Positions 12,194 through 20,950 of a stretch of DNA of 64,000 nt are shown here, piece after piece. Every line of letters begins with the position of its first letter. The stretch's first letter is position 1. The position numbers were made by a program, and so were the translations under genes. The DNA comes from Pararhizobium sp. IMCC21322. GTDB taxonomy: Bacteria; Pseudomonadota; Alphaproteobacteria; Rhizobiales; GCA-2746425. The stretch is from positions 2,022,412 to 2,086,411 of the forward strand of contig NZ_CP132335.1 of NCBI RefSeq assembly GCF_030758295.1. The letters run 5' to 3'. The notes beneath the pieces are model-generated. The model saw only the letters and a program-made list of their open reading frames with translations, did no database searches and was not told the origin of the DNA.

Positions 12194-12949
12194 ATGTCTG
12201 TTGAAACACCACTGATCAACGAACGGCGAGAGTTCAAAGACGGTGTGAAAGCATCGCTGCCGATTGTTGCTGCCGTCAGTCCCTTCGGTGCTGTTTACGG
12301 CGCAGCGGCAATTTCCAATGGCATGAGCTTTTTTGATACCGTTTTCATGAGCGGCATTGTCTTTGCCGGAGCCAGCCAGATGGTTGCTGTTGATCTACTG
12401 GCAACGCCCCTGCCATTCTGGACAATTGTTCTGTCAGTATTCGCAGTCAATTTCAGGCATATTCTCTACAGCGCTTCGCTGGGGCGCAAAATGCATCGGT
12501 TTGGACCAATCCAGAAAGCATTGGCATTTATGCTGTTGATCGACCCGCAATGGGCGATTTGTGAAAAACGGACCCAGTCGCGGCCACTGACCGCCGGATT
12601 CTACTTCGGCCTCGCCATGCCTCTTTGGATTGTCTGGTTAGTGTCCAGCGGCTTTGGTGCCGTTTTTGGAAAGCTTGTCACCAATCCACAAGCGATTGCG
12701 TTTGATTTCATCTTGCCGATTTATTTCATAGCCCTGCTGATGGGATTTCGGGAACGGTATAGTTGGCTCCCGGTGGTTTTTGTCTCGGGCAGTGCAGCTT
12801 TGGTTGCTTTCTGGGTAATAGGCCCACCCTGGCATGTGGCCAGTGGCGCGTTTGCCGGTATTTTCTATGCTGCATGGCGTGGCAAGCCAAAGGACTTGAT
12901 GGCGTTGTCCCCAAACGCAAATCAATCCGGAGAGGGTGCCAATGTCTGA
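12194..12949 (+). CDS. azlC: AzlC family branched-chain amino acid exporter, large subunit
   Basis: Membrane protein of 251 residues that with AzlD exports branched-chain amino acids or analogues across the inner membrane. The family block PFGAVYGAAAISNGMS is near the N-terminus, and several hydrophobic segments follow. A GTG at 12188 is in frame, but GAGG at 12185-12188 sits ideally for ATG 12194, so I prefer that start. It overlaps azlD by eight bases. Function is inferred from family; substrate specificity is not visible in the sequence. Confidence 0.88.
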   Translation: MSVETPLINERREFKDGVKASLPIVAAVSPFGAVYGAAAISNGMSFFDTVFMSGIVFAGASQMVAVDLLATPLPFWTIVLSVFAVNFRHILYSASLGRKMHRFGPIQKALAFMLLIDPQWAICEKRTQSRPLTAGFYFGLAMPLWIVWLVSSGFGAVFGKLVTNPQAIAFDFILPIYFIALLMGFRERYSWLPVVFVSGSAALVAFWVIGPPWHVASGAFAGIFYAAWRGKPKDLMALSPNANQSGEGANV

Positions 12950-13235
12950 CATGATCTGGCTTATTCTGACCCTGGCGGTCCTGACCTATGCCACCCGATT
13001 TGGCGGGCATGTGGTCTTGTCGCGACTCAAACGGATCAACCCACGGCTTGAAGCTGCGCTTGATGCCGTTCCCGCAGCTGTCATTACGGCACTTGTGGTT
13101 CCCGCTGCCTTCACGACCGGCATTCCGGAATTTATCGGGGCCGCAATGGCAGTTGCGCTGAGCTTCCGGCTCTCAATGATCAGTGTTTTAATATTGTCCA
13201 CTGGCACCGTGGCCGCTTTGCGCTATTTGCTGTGA
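12942..13235 (+). CDS. azlD: AzlD family transport subunit
   Basis: Small integral membrane partner of AzlC, 97 residues with about three to four hydrophobic segments (LILTLAVLTYATRF at the start and AVITALVVPAAF in the middle). GAGAGGG just before ATG 12942 supports that start rather than the in-frame GTG at 12936. Its 3' end overlaps the convergent aminopeptidase gene by 13 bases, which leaves no room for a separate terminator. Confidence 0.85.
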   Translation: MSDMIWLILTLAVLTYATRFGGHVVLSRLKRINPRLEAALDAVPAAVITALVVPAAFTTGIPEFIGAAMAVALSFRLSMISVLILSTGTVAALRYLL

Positions 13236-15085
13236 GCTTTGCGCATCATTGGTGATGTTGCCCGTGACAGCCAGGCCGTCTCGTCCGGTGTCAGCAGATC
13301 AGTGTGAACCAGTTTTTCAAAGACTTCGTGATGGTATTCATTGAGCCACTCCAATTCCTGGTCGCTGAGACCATCAGCATCAACAGCACGTAGATCAAAA
13401 GGGCAGAATGTGATGGTCTCAAATCCCATCATGAGCATATCGCCGCCCTCAATTGGTTGCGGCTCTTCAACGATGATGAGGTTTTCCAGACGAATGCCAA
13501 AATGGCCGGGCTTGTAGTAACCGGGTTCATTGGACAGGATCATGCCCGGCTCAAGCGGCACATGACCGGTTTTGGCAATTCTTGCCGGCCCTTCATGAAC
13601 ATTCAAATAGGCACCAACGCCGTGGCCGGTTCCATGGCCGAAATCACAACCCGATTGCCAAAGCGGCAGCCGTGCTAGCGTATCCAATTGCGCGCCGCTG
13701 GTGCCTGATGGAAAGCGTGCGGTAGAAATGGCGATGTGGCCACGCAAGACCTGGGTGAAGCGCTGTTTGCGTTCCGCATCGACAGAACCGATGACGATTG
13801 TTCGCGTAATGTCGGTGGTGCCATCTTGATATTGCCCGCCTGAATCAACCAGATAGAGAGAGTCATCCTCAATACCCGCGTTGTGATGTTCCATAACCCG
13901 GTAATGCGGCAGCGCCGCGTTGCTGCCGGCTGCTGAAATCGTATCAAACGAAATTTCCTGCAACTGTGAGCTATCGGCCACCGCAGTTTCGCGCCTGATA
14001 TCTTCAAGTTGGCGGGCAGCATCAATTTCCGTCAGACTTCCTGCCGGTTGCTGATCAAGCCAGCATAAAAACTTCACCATGGCAGCCCCATCACGCAAAT
14101 GCGCCCGGCGCATGCCATCCAGTTCAACAGCGTTCTTTGTCGCCTTCATGGCCACCACCGGGTCTTTGCCTTCAACCAGTGTCGCACCACCTTGCTCAAG
14201 AACTATGCGCACAGCGTCTGCACAACTGTCTGGATCAAGCAAAATGGAAGGATTGGCGCTGGAAATACGTTCTATGGAGGCGCTGAAATCTGACATCTCT
14301 TCAATCTCGGCTATCTGAGACAGTGCATCACGAACGGAATTTGAAAGCTTTTCTCCATCGACCCAAAGAATCGGTTTTTCATTTTTTCGCAACAACGCAA
14401 AGGCAAGGGCAACCGGGTTGTGAACCACATCATTGCCTCGCAGATTGAAGGTCCAGGCAATTGAATCCGTCAGTGTGATAAGAGCCGCATCGGCGTTCAT
14501 TCCATCCAGATGCTCCGAGAGGCGCTGTAGCTTGGCGGGGGCGCTCTCGCCTGCAAATGAAATGTCCTGCAGGACAATGCGACCTTTGGCAGGGGCGGGC
14601 CGGCCGCCTTCTTCCCAGATTTGATCAACCGGGTCGATAGGGCATGAAACCAGTTCTGCACCGGCTGTTTCGCAGGTTTTTTTGAAGTTGCGTACCTGTG
14701 AGACGGTCAAATAGAAGGGATGATACCCCACACGATCACCCGGTTTAAGATTGGTCTTCAGCCATTTGGCTGGACCTGTCATCACAACATCAACAGTTGA
14801 AAAAGTGTCAGGGTCAATCTGCTGAGAGGACTGTTCTGTATACCGCCCGTCAATGAACAGATATCCCCGGTCAGCCATCGCAATGGCCCAACCGGCAGAG
14901 CCAGTGAACCCGGTTATATACGACAGTCGCTCCTGATCAGCCGGCAGGTACTCGCTTTGATGTGCATCAGCGTGAGAGATGATGTAGCCATCAAGACCAT
15001 TGCCTTTCAGAGCTTTTGCAAAGCGCGCAAATCTCTCTCCAAGCAGGTTCTTTCCAACGGGTGGCTGAGCAAAAGACTGAAACAT
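13223..15085 (-). CDS. aminopeptidase P family protein (Xaa-Pro aminopeptidase)
   Basis: Cytosolic dimetal peptidase that removes N-terminal residues preceding proline. At 620 residues it is of the long type with two creatinase-like N-terminal domains and a C-terminal pita-bread domain. Metal ligands are visible in YLVDSGGQYQDGTTDITRT (two Asp), GHGTGHGVGAYLNVHEGP (His) and LSNEPGYY (Glu), with a last Glu in ENLIIVEE. AGGAG lies ahead of the ATG. The gene is divergent from the DUF1127 gene across a 270-base regulatory region. Confidence 0.93.
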   Translation of the reverse strand: MFQSFAQPPVGKNLLGERFARFAKALKGNGLDGYIISHADAHQSEYLPADQERLSYITGFTGSAGWAIAMADRGYLFIDGRYTEQSSQQIDPDTFSTVDVVMTGPAKWLKTNLKPGDRVGYHPFYLTVSQVRNFKKTCETAGAELVSCPIDPVDQIWEEGGRPAPAKGRIVLQDISFAGESAPAKLQRLSEHLDGMNADAALITLTDSIAWTFNLRGNDVVHNPVALAFALLRKNEKPILWVDGEKLSNSVRDALSQIAEIEEMSDFSASIERISSANPSILLDPDSCADAVRIVLEQGGATLVEGKDPVVAMKATKNAVELDGMRRAHLRDGAAMVKFLCWLDQQPAGSLTEIDAARQLEDIRRETAVADSSQLQEISFDTISAAGSNAALPHYRVMEHHNAGIEDDSLYLVDSGGQYQDGTTDITRTIVIGSVDAERKQRFTQVLRGHIAISTARFPSGTSGAQLDTLARLPLWQSGCDFGHGTGHGVGAYLNVHEGPARIAKTGHVPLEPGMILSNEPGYYKPGHFGIRLENLIIVEEPQPIEGGDMLMMGFETITFCPFDLRAVDADGLSDQELEWLNEYHHEVFEKLVHTDLLTPDETAWLSRATSPMMRKAHSK

Positions 15086-15141
15086 AAATATCTCCTTTTA
15101 TGCGCGTATGACCCGCCATCGGTCGAATGTCAAAACAGACA

Positions 15142-15156
15142 GCAATGCTGCATTGC
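15142..15156. promoter_or_regulatory. operator-like palindrome GCAATGC-T-GCATTGC
   Basis: Perfect palindrome with seven-base arms in the region between the aminopeptidase gene and the DUF1127 gene. A related palindrome lies 48 bases further on with the same CAATGC half-site. Two matching palindromes suggest a dimeric regulator bound at both; the regulator is not identified. Confidence 0.45.
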
Positions 15157-15186
15157 GAAATAAATTCTTCGCATATGCAAAAAACG

Positions 15187-15207
15187 CAATGCTGACATGC
15201 AGCATTG
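15187..15207. promoter_or_regulatory. operator-like palindrome CAATGCTG-N5-CAGCATTG
   Basis: Perfect eight-base arms around ACATG. It shares the half-site CAATGC with the palindrome at 15142. It lies about 150 bases before the DUF1127 start and about 100 bases behind the aminopeptidase start, so it could serve either promoter. Confidence 0.45.
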
Positions 15208-15250
15208 GCCCTTTTCTTATGCGCCGTGATCCCTAAATTCTAAAACATCA

Positions 15251-15325
15251 GAGCGGCGCACTTTACTCCCTCCCAGATGTTGAAAGCGATCTCCTCCCAC
15301 GCTGACAACGCAAGGTGCGCCGCTC
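15251..15325 (+). ncRNA. structured RNA leader with CUCCUCCC loops before DUF1127 gene (candidate)
   Basis: Eleven bases GAGCGGCGCAC at 15251-15261 pair perfectly with GTGCGCCGCTC at 15315-15325. Inside lie two pyrimidine tracts, CTCCCTCCC (15266-15274) and CTCCTCCC (15291-15298); the second sits in the loop of a small hairpin AGCG/CGCT. Such anti-Shine-Dalgarno loops are known from alphaproteobacterial stress sRNAs, including the CcsR RNAs linked to a DUF1127 gene in Rhodobacter. There is no U-rich terminator after the outer stem, so it may be a 5' leader instead of a separate sRNA. Confidence 0.45.
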
Positions 15326-15356
15326 GAAACCAATTTTAAAGCTAAGGACAAAGATC

Positions 15357-15575
15357 ATGGCTACAACTGCCTCTTTTAATAAAGTCCCCGCTCGTGCCGC
15401 CGGTTCAAACTCCGTATTTCGTCGCGCAATGGACCGCATGGTATCTGCACGGGAACGTCAGGTATCCCGCTATGTAAACGGTTACCTTCTGACACTTGAC
15501 GACCAGACACTGGCCGAAAATGGCTATAACCGCAAAGCGCTTGAAAAAGCAGGTTCTTCCATTTACCCGTTCTAA
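15357..15575 (+). CDS. DUF1127 domain protein
   Basis: Small basic protein of 72 residues. The C-terminal part with ERQVSRYVNGYLLTLDDQTL and GYNRKALE is the DUF1127 region, a short helical, arginine-rich module that in other alphaproteobacteria binds RNA and influences sRNA turnover and phosphate or stress responses. ATG 15357 has AAGGA eight bases upstream; the frame extends upstream to 15315 through the leader hairpin, but that part looks non-coding. A strong terminator follows, so the transcript is short and monocistronic. Confidence 0.85.
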   Translation: MATTASFNKVPARAAGSNSVFRRAMDRMVSARERQVSRYVNGYLLTLDDQTLAENGYNRKALEKAGSSIYPF

Positions 15576-15597
15576 ATCAGTCGCTTAAATCGAAATT

Positions 15598-15634
15598 AAA
15601 AACACCGGATGGTCTTACCATCCGGTGTTTTTTT
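15598..15634 (+). terminator. rho-independent terminator after DUF1127 gene
   Basis: Fifteen-base-pair stem (15598-15612 with 15618-15632) around TCTTA, followed by a run of T. The A-rich left arm also allows it to work for the convergent prmA transcript. Confidence 0.9.
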
Positions 15635-15670
15635 GTATGGAGTTTGGATTCGGATGAACAACACAGGGCT

Positions 15671-16561
15671 CTAAAGCACGGCGCAAAAGGTCAGCGTTGT
15701 CCAGCCCTCGCGAGAAGCGCGCCGCTGCAACGCCAGACCATGTGCCACATAGGCTGCAACCACCCGGTTTGCCTGCGCATCCAGAATTCCCGAGAGTATC
15801 AGCGTTCCGCCAGCAGCCAGCTGACCGCCAATTTCTCCCGCCATTGTCATCAATGGCCCAGCCAGAATATTGGCAACAATCAGATCAAACGGTGCGGTAA
15901 TGCGAATGGCCGCGTGATGCATCCCGTTTGCTTCGACTACGTGAATTCGGTTTGCGACCTGATTCAGTTGGGCATTTTCGCGTGCAACGACCACCGAAAC
16001 CACATCAATATCGCTGGCCAGAACAGGTTGGTGACAGGCTTTGGCAATCGCAATGGCCAGAAGGCCTGTTCCCGTACCCATGTCAAAAATTCGTTCAAAA
16101 GAACGGCGCCTAAGAACATATTCCAGTGCCTCAAGACAGCCGGCGGTTGTGCCATGATGGCCGGTACCAAATGCCTGTCCCGCCTCAATTTCCACGCCAA
16201 CCGCGCCGGCGGGAATAAGAGCCTTGTCATGGGCGCCGTGAACAAAGAATCGCCCGGCAGCAACGGGTCGCAAGCCTTCAAGGCTCATGGCCACCCAATC
16301 CTCATCGCCAACGTCTTCATGGGTCAATTTCAGACCTGACATATCGTTGGTACGCAGACCTTCGATTCGGTCCAGAACTTCTGTCAGCTCCTCTTTGGGA
16401 ACATAAATATCGATGGTCCATTCCAGCGAATCGGGATTGTCGGGCTCCACCTCGAAATGCGAGATGGCATAGCCGTCTTCTTCAAACGCAGCTTCAAGCA
16501 ATAAGAAGAGGTCGCTGGCTTCCGGAGTATCCAGCCGCAGCATAATACGGGATTGGTTCAT
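15671..16561 (-). CDS. prmA: ribosomal protein L11 methyltransferase
   Basis: SAM-dependent enzyme that trimethylates residues of ribosomal protein L11. The N-terminal half is the substrate recognition domain; the SAM site is seen in the post-I region IFDMGTGTGLLAIAIAKAC near residue 155, and PFDLIVANILAGPL is the family's NPP-like motif IV region. It starts two bases after the stop of the upstream helicase gene, so both are in one transcript. Length of 296 residues is normal. Confidence 0.93.
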   Translation of the reverse strand: MNQSRIMLRLDTPEASDLFLLLEAAFEEDGYAISHFEVEPDNPDSLEWTIDIYVPKEELTEVLDRIEGLRTNDMSGLKLTHEDVGDEDWVAMSLEGLRPVAAGRFFVHGAHDKALIPAGAVGVEIEAGQAFGTGHHGTTAGCLEALEYVLRRRSFERIFDMGTGTGLLAIAIAKACHQPVLASDIDVVSVVVARENAQLNQVANRIHVVEANGMHHAAIRITAPFDLIVANILAGPLMTMAGEIGGQLAAGGTLILSGILDAQANRVVAAYVAHGLALQRRASREGWTTLTFCAVL

Positions 16562-16563
16562 GA

Positions 16564-18933
16564 TCAGTGGGTTTCCAGAAAACTGTCGACGACTTTTTTG
16601 CGTCCGGCCTTGTCGAAATCCACTGTGAGTTTGTTGCCGTCGATCTGCGCCACCAGCCCATAGCCAAACTTCATGTGGAACACGCGTTCGCCAAGTGCAA
16701 AACTTGATGATGCAGCAGAACCGCTTTTGGCCACCAACTCACCTTCAATGGTGCGTGGGCCGCCGCTATTGCGTTTGGCGCCTTCGGTCTTGTGATGTTG
16801 TTGTGCACGCTGCCAGCCGGGGGTGGAATAAGTGTTGCGAAACGTATCCTGAGTGTCGAACCGACTGGCGCCATAGGCACCACCACCGGACGATCCATAG
16901 CCGCCATAGCTGCTGTTGCTTTCATTGATTTGGGCATGGGTCTCCGGCAGTTCGTCCAGAAAACGCGATGGAATAGAGGATTGCCAGGTACCGTGAATGC
17001 GCCGGTTTGAGACAAACCAGATCTTTGCGGCTTTCTTGGCACGCGTCAGGCCCACATAGGCCAGCCGCCGTTCTTCCTCCAGCCCGGAGCGCCCGGATTC
17101 ATCCAGCGCGCGTTGATGGGGGAACAGGCCTTCTTCCCACCCGGGCAGATAGACAGTGTCGAATTCCAGACCTTTTGCAGAATGCAGCGTCATGATGCTG
17201 ACCGCATCGTAATCTTCCTTCGTGTCGACATCCATAACCAGAGAGATATGCTCCAGAAAGCCGCCCATGCTTTCAAATTCTTCCATGGAGCGGATCAGCT
17301 CTTTCAGGTTTTCCAGACGGCCGGGCGCATCTGCGGATCGATCATTCTGCCACATCTCCGTGTAGCCGCTCTCATCCAGAATGATTTCGGCAATTTCCGT
17401 GTGGGGCAGATTGTCGGCCTGTTCGCGCCAGCGCGACAGGCTGGTGACCAGATTGGACAAGGCTTTGCGTGGTTTGGGCTTTAACTCTTCGGTCTGGCAC
17501 AGTTCGTGCGCTGCTTGAATCAGCGGTATCGCGCGTGCCCGCGCAAAGGCGTGCAACAGATTGAGTGTTGCATCACCAAGGCCGCGGCGCGGCGTGTTGA
17601 CGATCCGCTCAAAGGCCAGATCATCAGCCGGTTGCAGCATGGCGCGGAAATAGGCCAATGCATCGCGAATTTCCATGCGTTCATAAAAGCGCGGGCCGCC
17701 GATCACACGGTAATTCAGTCCTAACGTTACAAAACGATCTTCAAATGAGCGCATCTGGAACGATGCTCGTACCAGTATCGCCATGTCGTTCAGTGCATGG
17801 CCATCGCGTTGCAGTTGCTCGATATCTTCGCCAATGGCCCGGGCTTCTTCTTCTGAATCCCAGACGCTGGAGACGATAACCGGATTTCCCATTTCAGCGG
17901 TATCAGTGAACAGGGTTTTCCCAAGCCGGTCTTCATTGTTTTCAATCAACCCGGCAGCAGCGCCCAGAATATGGCCCGTCGAGCGATAATTACGCTCCAG
18001 TCGAATGACCTTGGCACCCGGAAAATCTTTCTCAAACCGCAGAATATTATCCACCTCGGCACCGCGCCAGCCATAGATCGACTGATCATCGTCGCCCACA
18101 CAGCAAATATTGCTGTTGCCCTGTGCCAGAAGGCGGAGCCACATATATTGCGCCACATTGGTATCCTGATACTCGTCCACCAGAATGTATTTGAAACGGC
18201 TGTGATACTCTTTCAGTACGTCCGGATTCTTGCGGAACAAATTGAGACATTCCAGCAGCAAATCGCCAAAATCAACCGCGTTCAGGGCTTTCAAGCGGTC
18301 TTGGTAGGCCTGATACAGCTCGCCTCCTTTGCCATTGGCAAAGCTGCCCACATCGCCTTTGGGTACCTGATCTGGGGACCAGCCACGGTTTTTCCAGCTA
18401 TCAATGATATTGGCCAATTGGCGTGCCGGCCAACGCTTCTCGTCAATGTTGTCCGCCTTGATGATCTGTTTCATCAGGCGAATCTGATCATCTGTGTCGA
18501 GGATCGTGAAATTCGATTTCAGGCCGACCAGCTCTGCATGTCTGCGCAGCAATTTGACGCCGATGGAATGAAAGGTGCCAAGCCAGGGCATGCCCTCTAC
18601 CGCGCCACCAATCAGTTTCCCGATCCGTTCTTTCATTTCCCGTGCAGCTTTGTTGGTAAAGGTGACAGACAATATCTGCCCCGGATGTGCACTTCCCGTT
18701 GCAAGAATGTGGCCGATGCGTGTGGTCAGAACCCGTGTCTTGCCGGTTCCCGCACCAGCCAACACCAGCAGCGGCCCGTCAATGCTCTCCACAGCGTCGC
18801 GCTGTTCTGCATTCATGCCGTCCATATAAGGCGCAACCGGACGTGAAGCCGCCGCCTGTTTGCTGGCGCGCGCCGCCAGACCACCCGCCTTGGGTGTGTG
18901 CGGCGTAACAGAAGGATTTTGACGTGTGGCCAT
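16564..18933 (-). CDS. uvrD: UvrD/PcrA-type DNA helicase
   Basis: Superfamily 1A 3'-5' helicase of 789 residues for excision or replication repair. Q motif region MNAEQRDAV is near residue 40, Walker A GAGTGKT at 60-66, Walker B VDEYQDTN near 250, and CVGDDDQSIYGWRGA, ERNYRST, TLHSAKGLEFD and VGLTRAKK follow in order. The C-terminal tail has a glycine-rich linker and a Tudor-like end (GERVFHMKFGYGLV) typical of PcrA/UvrD that contacts RNA polymerase. It could be named pcrA; the two are not separable here. Confidence 0.94.
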   Translation of the reverse strand: MATRQNPSVTPHTPKAGGLAARASKQAAASRPVAPYMDGMNAEQRDAVESIDGPLLVLAGAGTGKTRVLTTRIGHILATGSAHPGQILSVTFTNKAAREMKERIGKLIGGAVEGMPWLGTFHSIGVKLLRRHAELVGLKSNFTILDTDDQIRLMKQIIKADNIDEKRWPARQLANIIDSWKNRGWSPDQVPKGDVGSFANGKGGELYQAYQDRLKALNAVDFGDLLLECLNLFRKNPDVLKEYHSRFKYILVDEYQDTNVAQYMWLRLLAQGNSNICCVGDDDQSIYGWRGAEVDNILRFEKDFPGAKVIRLERNYRSTGHILGAAAGLIENNEDRLGKTLFTDTAEMGNPVIVSSVWDSEEEARAIGEDIEQLQRDGHALNDMAILVRASFQMRSFEDRFVTLGLNYRVIGGPRFYERMEIRDALAYFRAMLQPADDLAFERIVNTPRRGLGDATLNLLHAFARARAIPLIQAAHELCQTEELKPKPRKALSNLVTSLSRWREQADNLPHTEIAEIILDESGYTEMWQNDRSADAPGRLENLKELIRSMEEFESMGGFLEHISLVMDVDTKEDYDAVSIMTLHSAKGLEFDTVYLPGWEEGLFPHQRALDESGRSGLEEERRLAYVGLTRAKKAAKIWFVSNRRIHGTWQSSIPSRFLDELPETHAQINESNSSYGGYGSSGGGAYGASRFDTQDTFRNTYSTPGWQRAQQHHKTEGAKRNSGGPRTIEGELVAKSGSAASSSFALGERVFHMKFGYGLVAQIDGNKLTVDFDKAGRKKVVDSFLETH

Positions 18934-19020
18934 GATGGATGAATTGATTCGCTGTGTTGTTATTCAATGAAGATAGGACAGCTAAAGCGCGAACCCAATA
19001 AATTCTGTTCTATTGATGTT

Positions 19021-20721
19021 CTAGCGATGTTCTTCCACATTTGCATCAATCAGCGCATCATTGAAATAGGCCAGTGCCTTGACCTGAACAGCCCAACCGA
19101 CAAAAGCTCTGTTTTTACCGCTTGAAACCACCGGAATGCGGCCCAGACCCGTCTCGTCGAAGGCTCGCAGGGCTGTTTCTAATGTATCGGTCAACGTCAT
19201 AACCCGCATATCATCGCCAAAGCTGAATCCGTCTTTCAGGAATTCTGCATCGTCTTCGGGATTTGGCGGCTGAAGAAATTCGGCGACACGCACTGTCTGA
19301 ACCAGATATTTGTGCGGCCCCACATTCACAAACAGCCCACGCATTTCCAACTGCCAGTGGAAATAGGAGCGCCCATGGATGGCCATGTTCAATCCGACCG
19401 CCACAGACACAGTCAACAAAAGCGCGATAGTGAGGCCGTAGCCGCCAGTGAGTTCAAATACGATCATAGTTGTGGAAATTGGTGCGCCAATGACTGCAGC
19501 CGACACAGCACCCATGCCCAGAATGGCATAGAGGCCCTGACTTGAGGCCATTTCCGGGAAGGCACTGGCGGCGATGATACCGAAGGCACCGCCAGCCATG
19601 GCACCCACATAAAGGGCAGGGGAGAATATGCCACCGCCAAAGCGCGACGCCAGCGTGATGGAGGTTGCAGCAGTTTTTGCAACAATCAGGGCCAGCATTA
19701 ACGTCAACGGCAGTTGCTGTCTCAACGCCTGATCGGTTGCCTCATATCCCACACCCAGAACCTGCGGGAACCACAGTGCAATCAACCCAACCAGAAATCC
19801 TCCAACGACCGGCCGCAGAAAAAACGGAAAGGTCAGTCGGCGCGTGAGATAATCTGTACCGATCAGGGAAAACTGGAAAATCACAGCAACCAGAGCGCAG
19901 ACAATGCCAAGAAGGAAGAATGCTGGAAATTCCAGATAAGAGGTAATCTGATAGACCGGGATCTCAAATGCCGCGACATCGCCAATCCAGACCCGTGAAA
20001 GAATTGTGCCGCAAACAGAGGCAATGACGATGGGCACAAAGGCAGTCGTTGCATAATGGCCAAGGATCACTTCCAGCGCGAACAGCACACCTGCAATGGG
20101 GGCATTGAAGCTGGCAGAGACCGCGCTTGCAACACCGCAGGCCAAAAGCGTGCGGCGGCTGGTTTCGGGCAGGCCCACGCGGCGGGTGATTGCCGTTGCA
20201 AGTGTTGCACCAAGATGAACGATTGGGCCCTCACGCCCGGCGCTAGCTCCGGAACCAAGGGAAATAGCCGTCAAAATCGCACTGCGAATTCCAGATCGCA
20301 GCCCCAGGCTTTCTGTACCGGATACGCGTGCCTCTATAACATCTGCTACGCCGCCGGTGCGCCGTCCCGGGTGAAGATATTGCAGCGCCAGCCCAACCAC
20401 CAGACCGCCCGTCATGGGTGCCGCCAGTATCACCCACCAGGGCAATGCTGCAGCCGTAGACGCTACGCGTTCTGACATATCGCCCAGCCAGACCCATTGC
20501 ACCGCGCCAATTGCCAGGCGAAACAGAATGGCGACAACGGCAACACCAAAGCCGATCATAGCTGCCAGAATCCACAATTCCGGCTGTCTTGTGCCAGCAA
20601 ACACCCGCCAGTTCGGCTCTATCCAACTATGGGCAATTCCATAAAGACGCTTGATGTGGGAGCTCACGAAACCGGTTCCGAATTTATGGAGCCGCTGGAT
20701 TTTCTTGTGAAAAAGCCGCAA
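19021..20721 (-). CDS. ClC family chloride channel/transporter with CBS region
   Basis: Integral membrane protein of 566 residues. The ClC selectivity motifs are GSGASAGREGPIVHLGA (GREGP with the gating glutamate) near residue 158, GGGIFSPALYVGAMAGG near 370 and a later GAPISTTMIVFELTGGY. A C-terminal soluble segment with VMTLTDTLETALRAFDETGLGRIPVV resembles a CBS domain. The frame begins at TTG 20721 and has a GTG 54 bases further in; neither has a clear ribosome binding site, so the start is uncertain. Whether it is a channel or H+/Cl- exchanger cannot be told. Confidence 0.9.
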   Translation of the reverse strand: MRLFHKKIQRLHKFGTGFVSSHIKRLYGIAHSWIEPNWRVFAGTRQPELWILAAMIGFGVAVVAILFRLAIGAVQWVWLGDMSERVASTAAALPWWVILAAPMTGGLVVGLALQYLHPGRRTGGVADVIEARVSGTESLGLRSGIRSAILTAISLGSGASAGREGPIVHLGATLATAITRRVGLPETSRRTLLACGVASAVSASFNAPIAGVLFALEVILGHYATTAFVPIVIASVCGTILSRVWIGDVAAFEIPVYQITSYLEFPAFFLLGIVCALVAVIFQFSLIGTDYLTRRLTFPFFLRPVVGGFLVGLIALWFPQVLGVGYEATDQALRQQLPLTLMLALIVAKTAATSITLASRFGGGIFSPALYVGAMAGGAFGIIAASAFPEMASSQGLYAILGMGAVSAAVIGAPISTTMIVFELTGGYGLTIALLLTVSVAVGLNMAIHGRSYFHWQLEMRGLFVNVGPHKYLVQTVRVAEFLQPPNPEDDAEFLKDGFSFGDDMRVMTLTDTLETALRAFDETGLGRIPVVSSGKNRAFVGWAVQVKALAYFNDALIDANVEEHR

Positions 20722-20950
20722 TGATTTTCATATCTGACAAGCTCAGGGAAGGGTGTGTTCTGCGCAGACACAAGTTGATTCTGACCAATGAGGCGGATGC
20801 GAGCATTGGCTCGATCCTCTAGGACATTCAGAAACCACAAGAAATTGGACTGCGTCAAGGGACAATGCCCCCTATATGGCAAGAATGGCTTGGTCTGCGT
20901 GTGGTGCTTTGCTACCCAGACCGGGCGACAGAAATTAACAGGATAAGAAA

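Noticed and set aside
17971-18846. Plus-strand open frame opposite the helicase gene
   Set aside because: Shadow of the UvrD-type coding sequence; no supporting motif.
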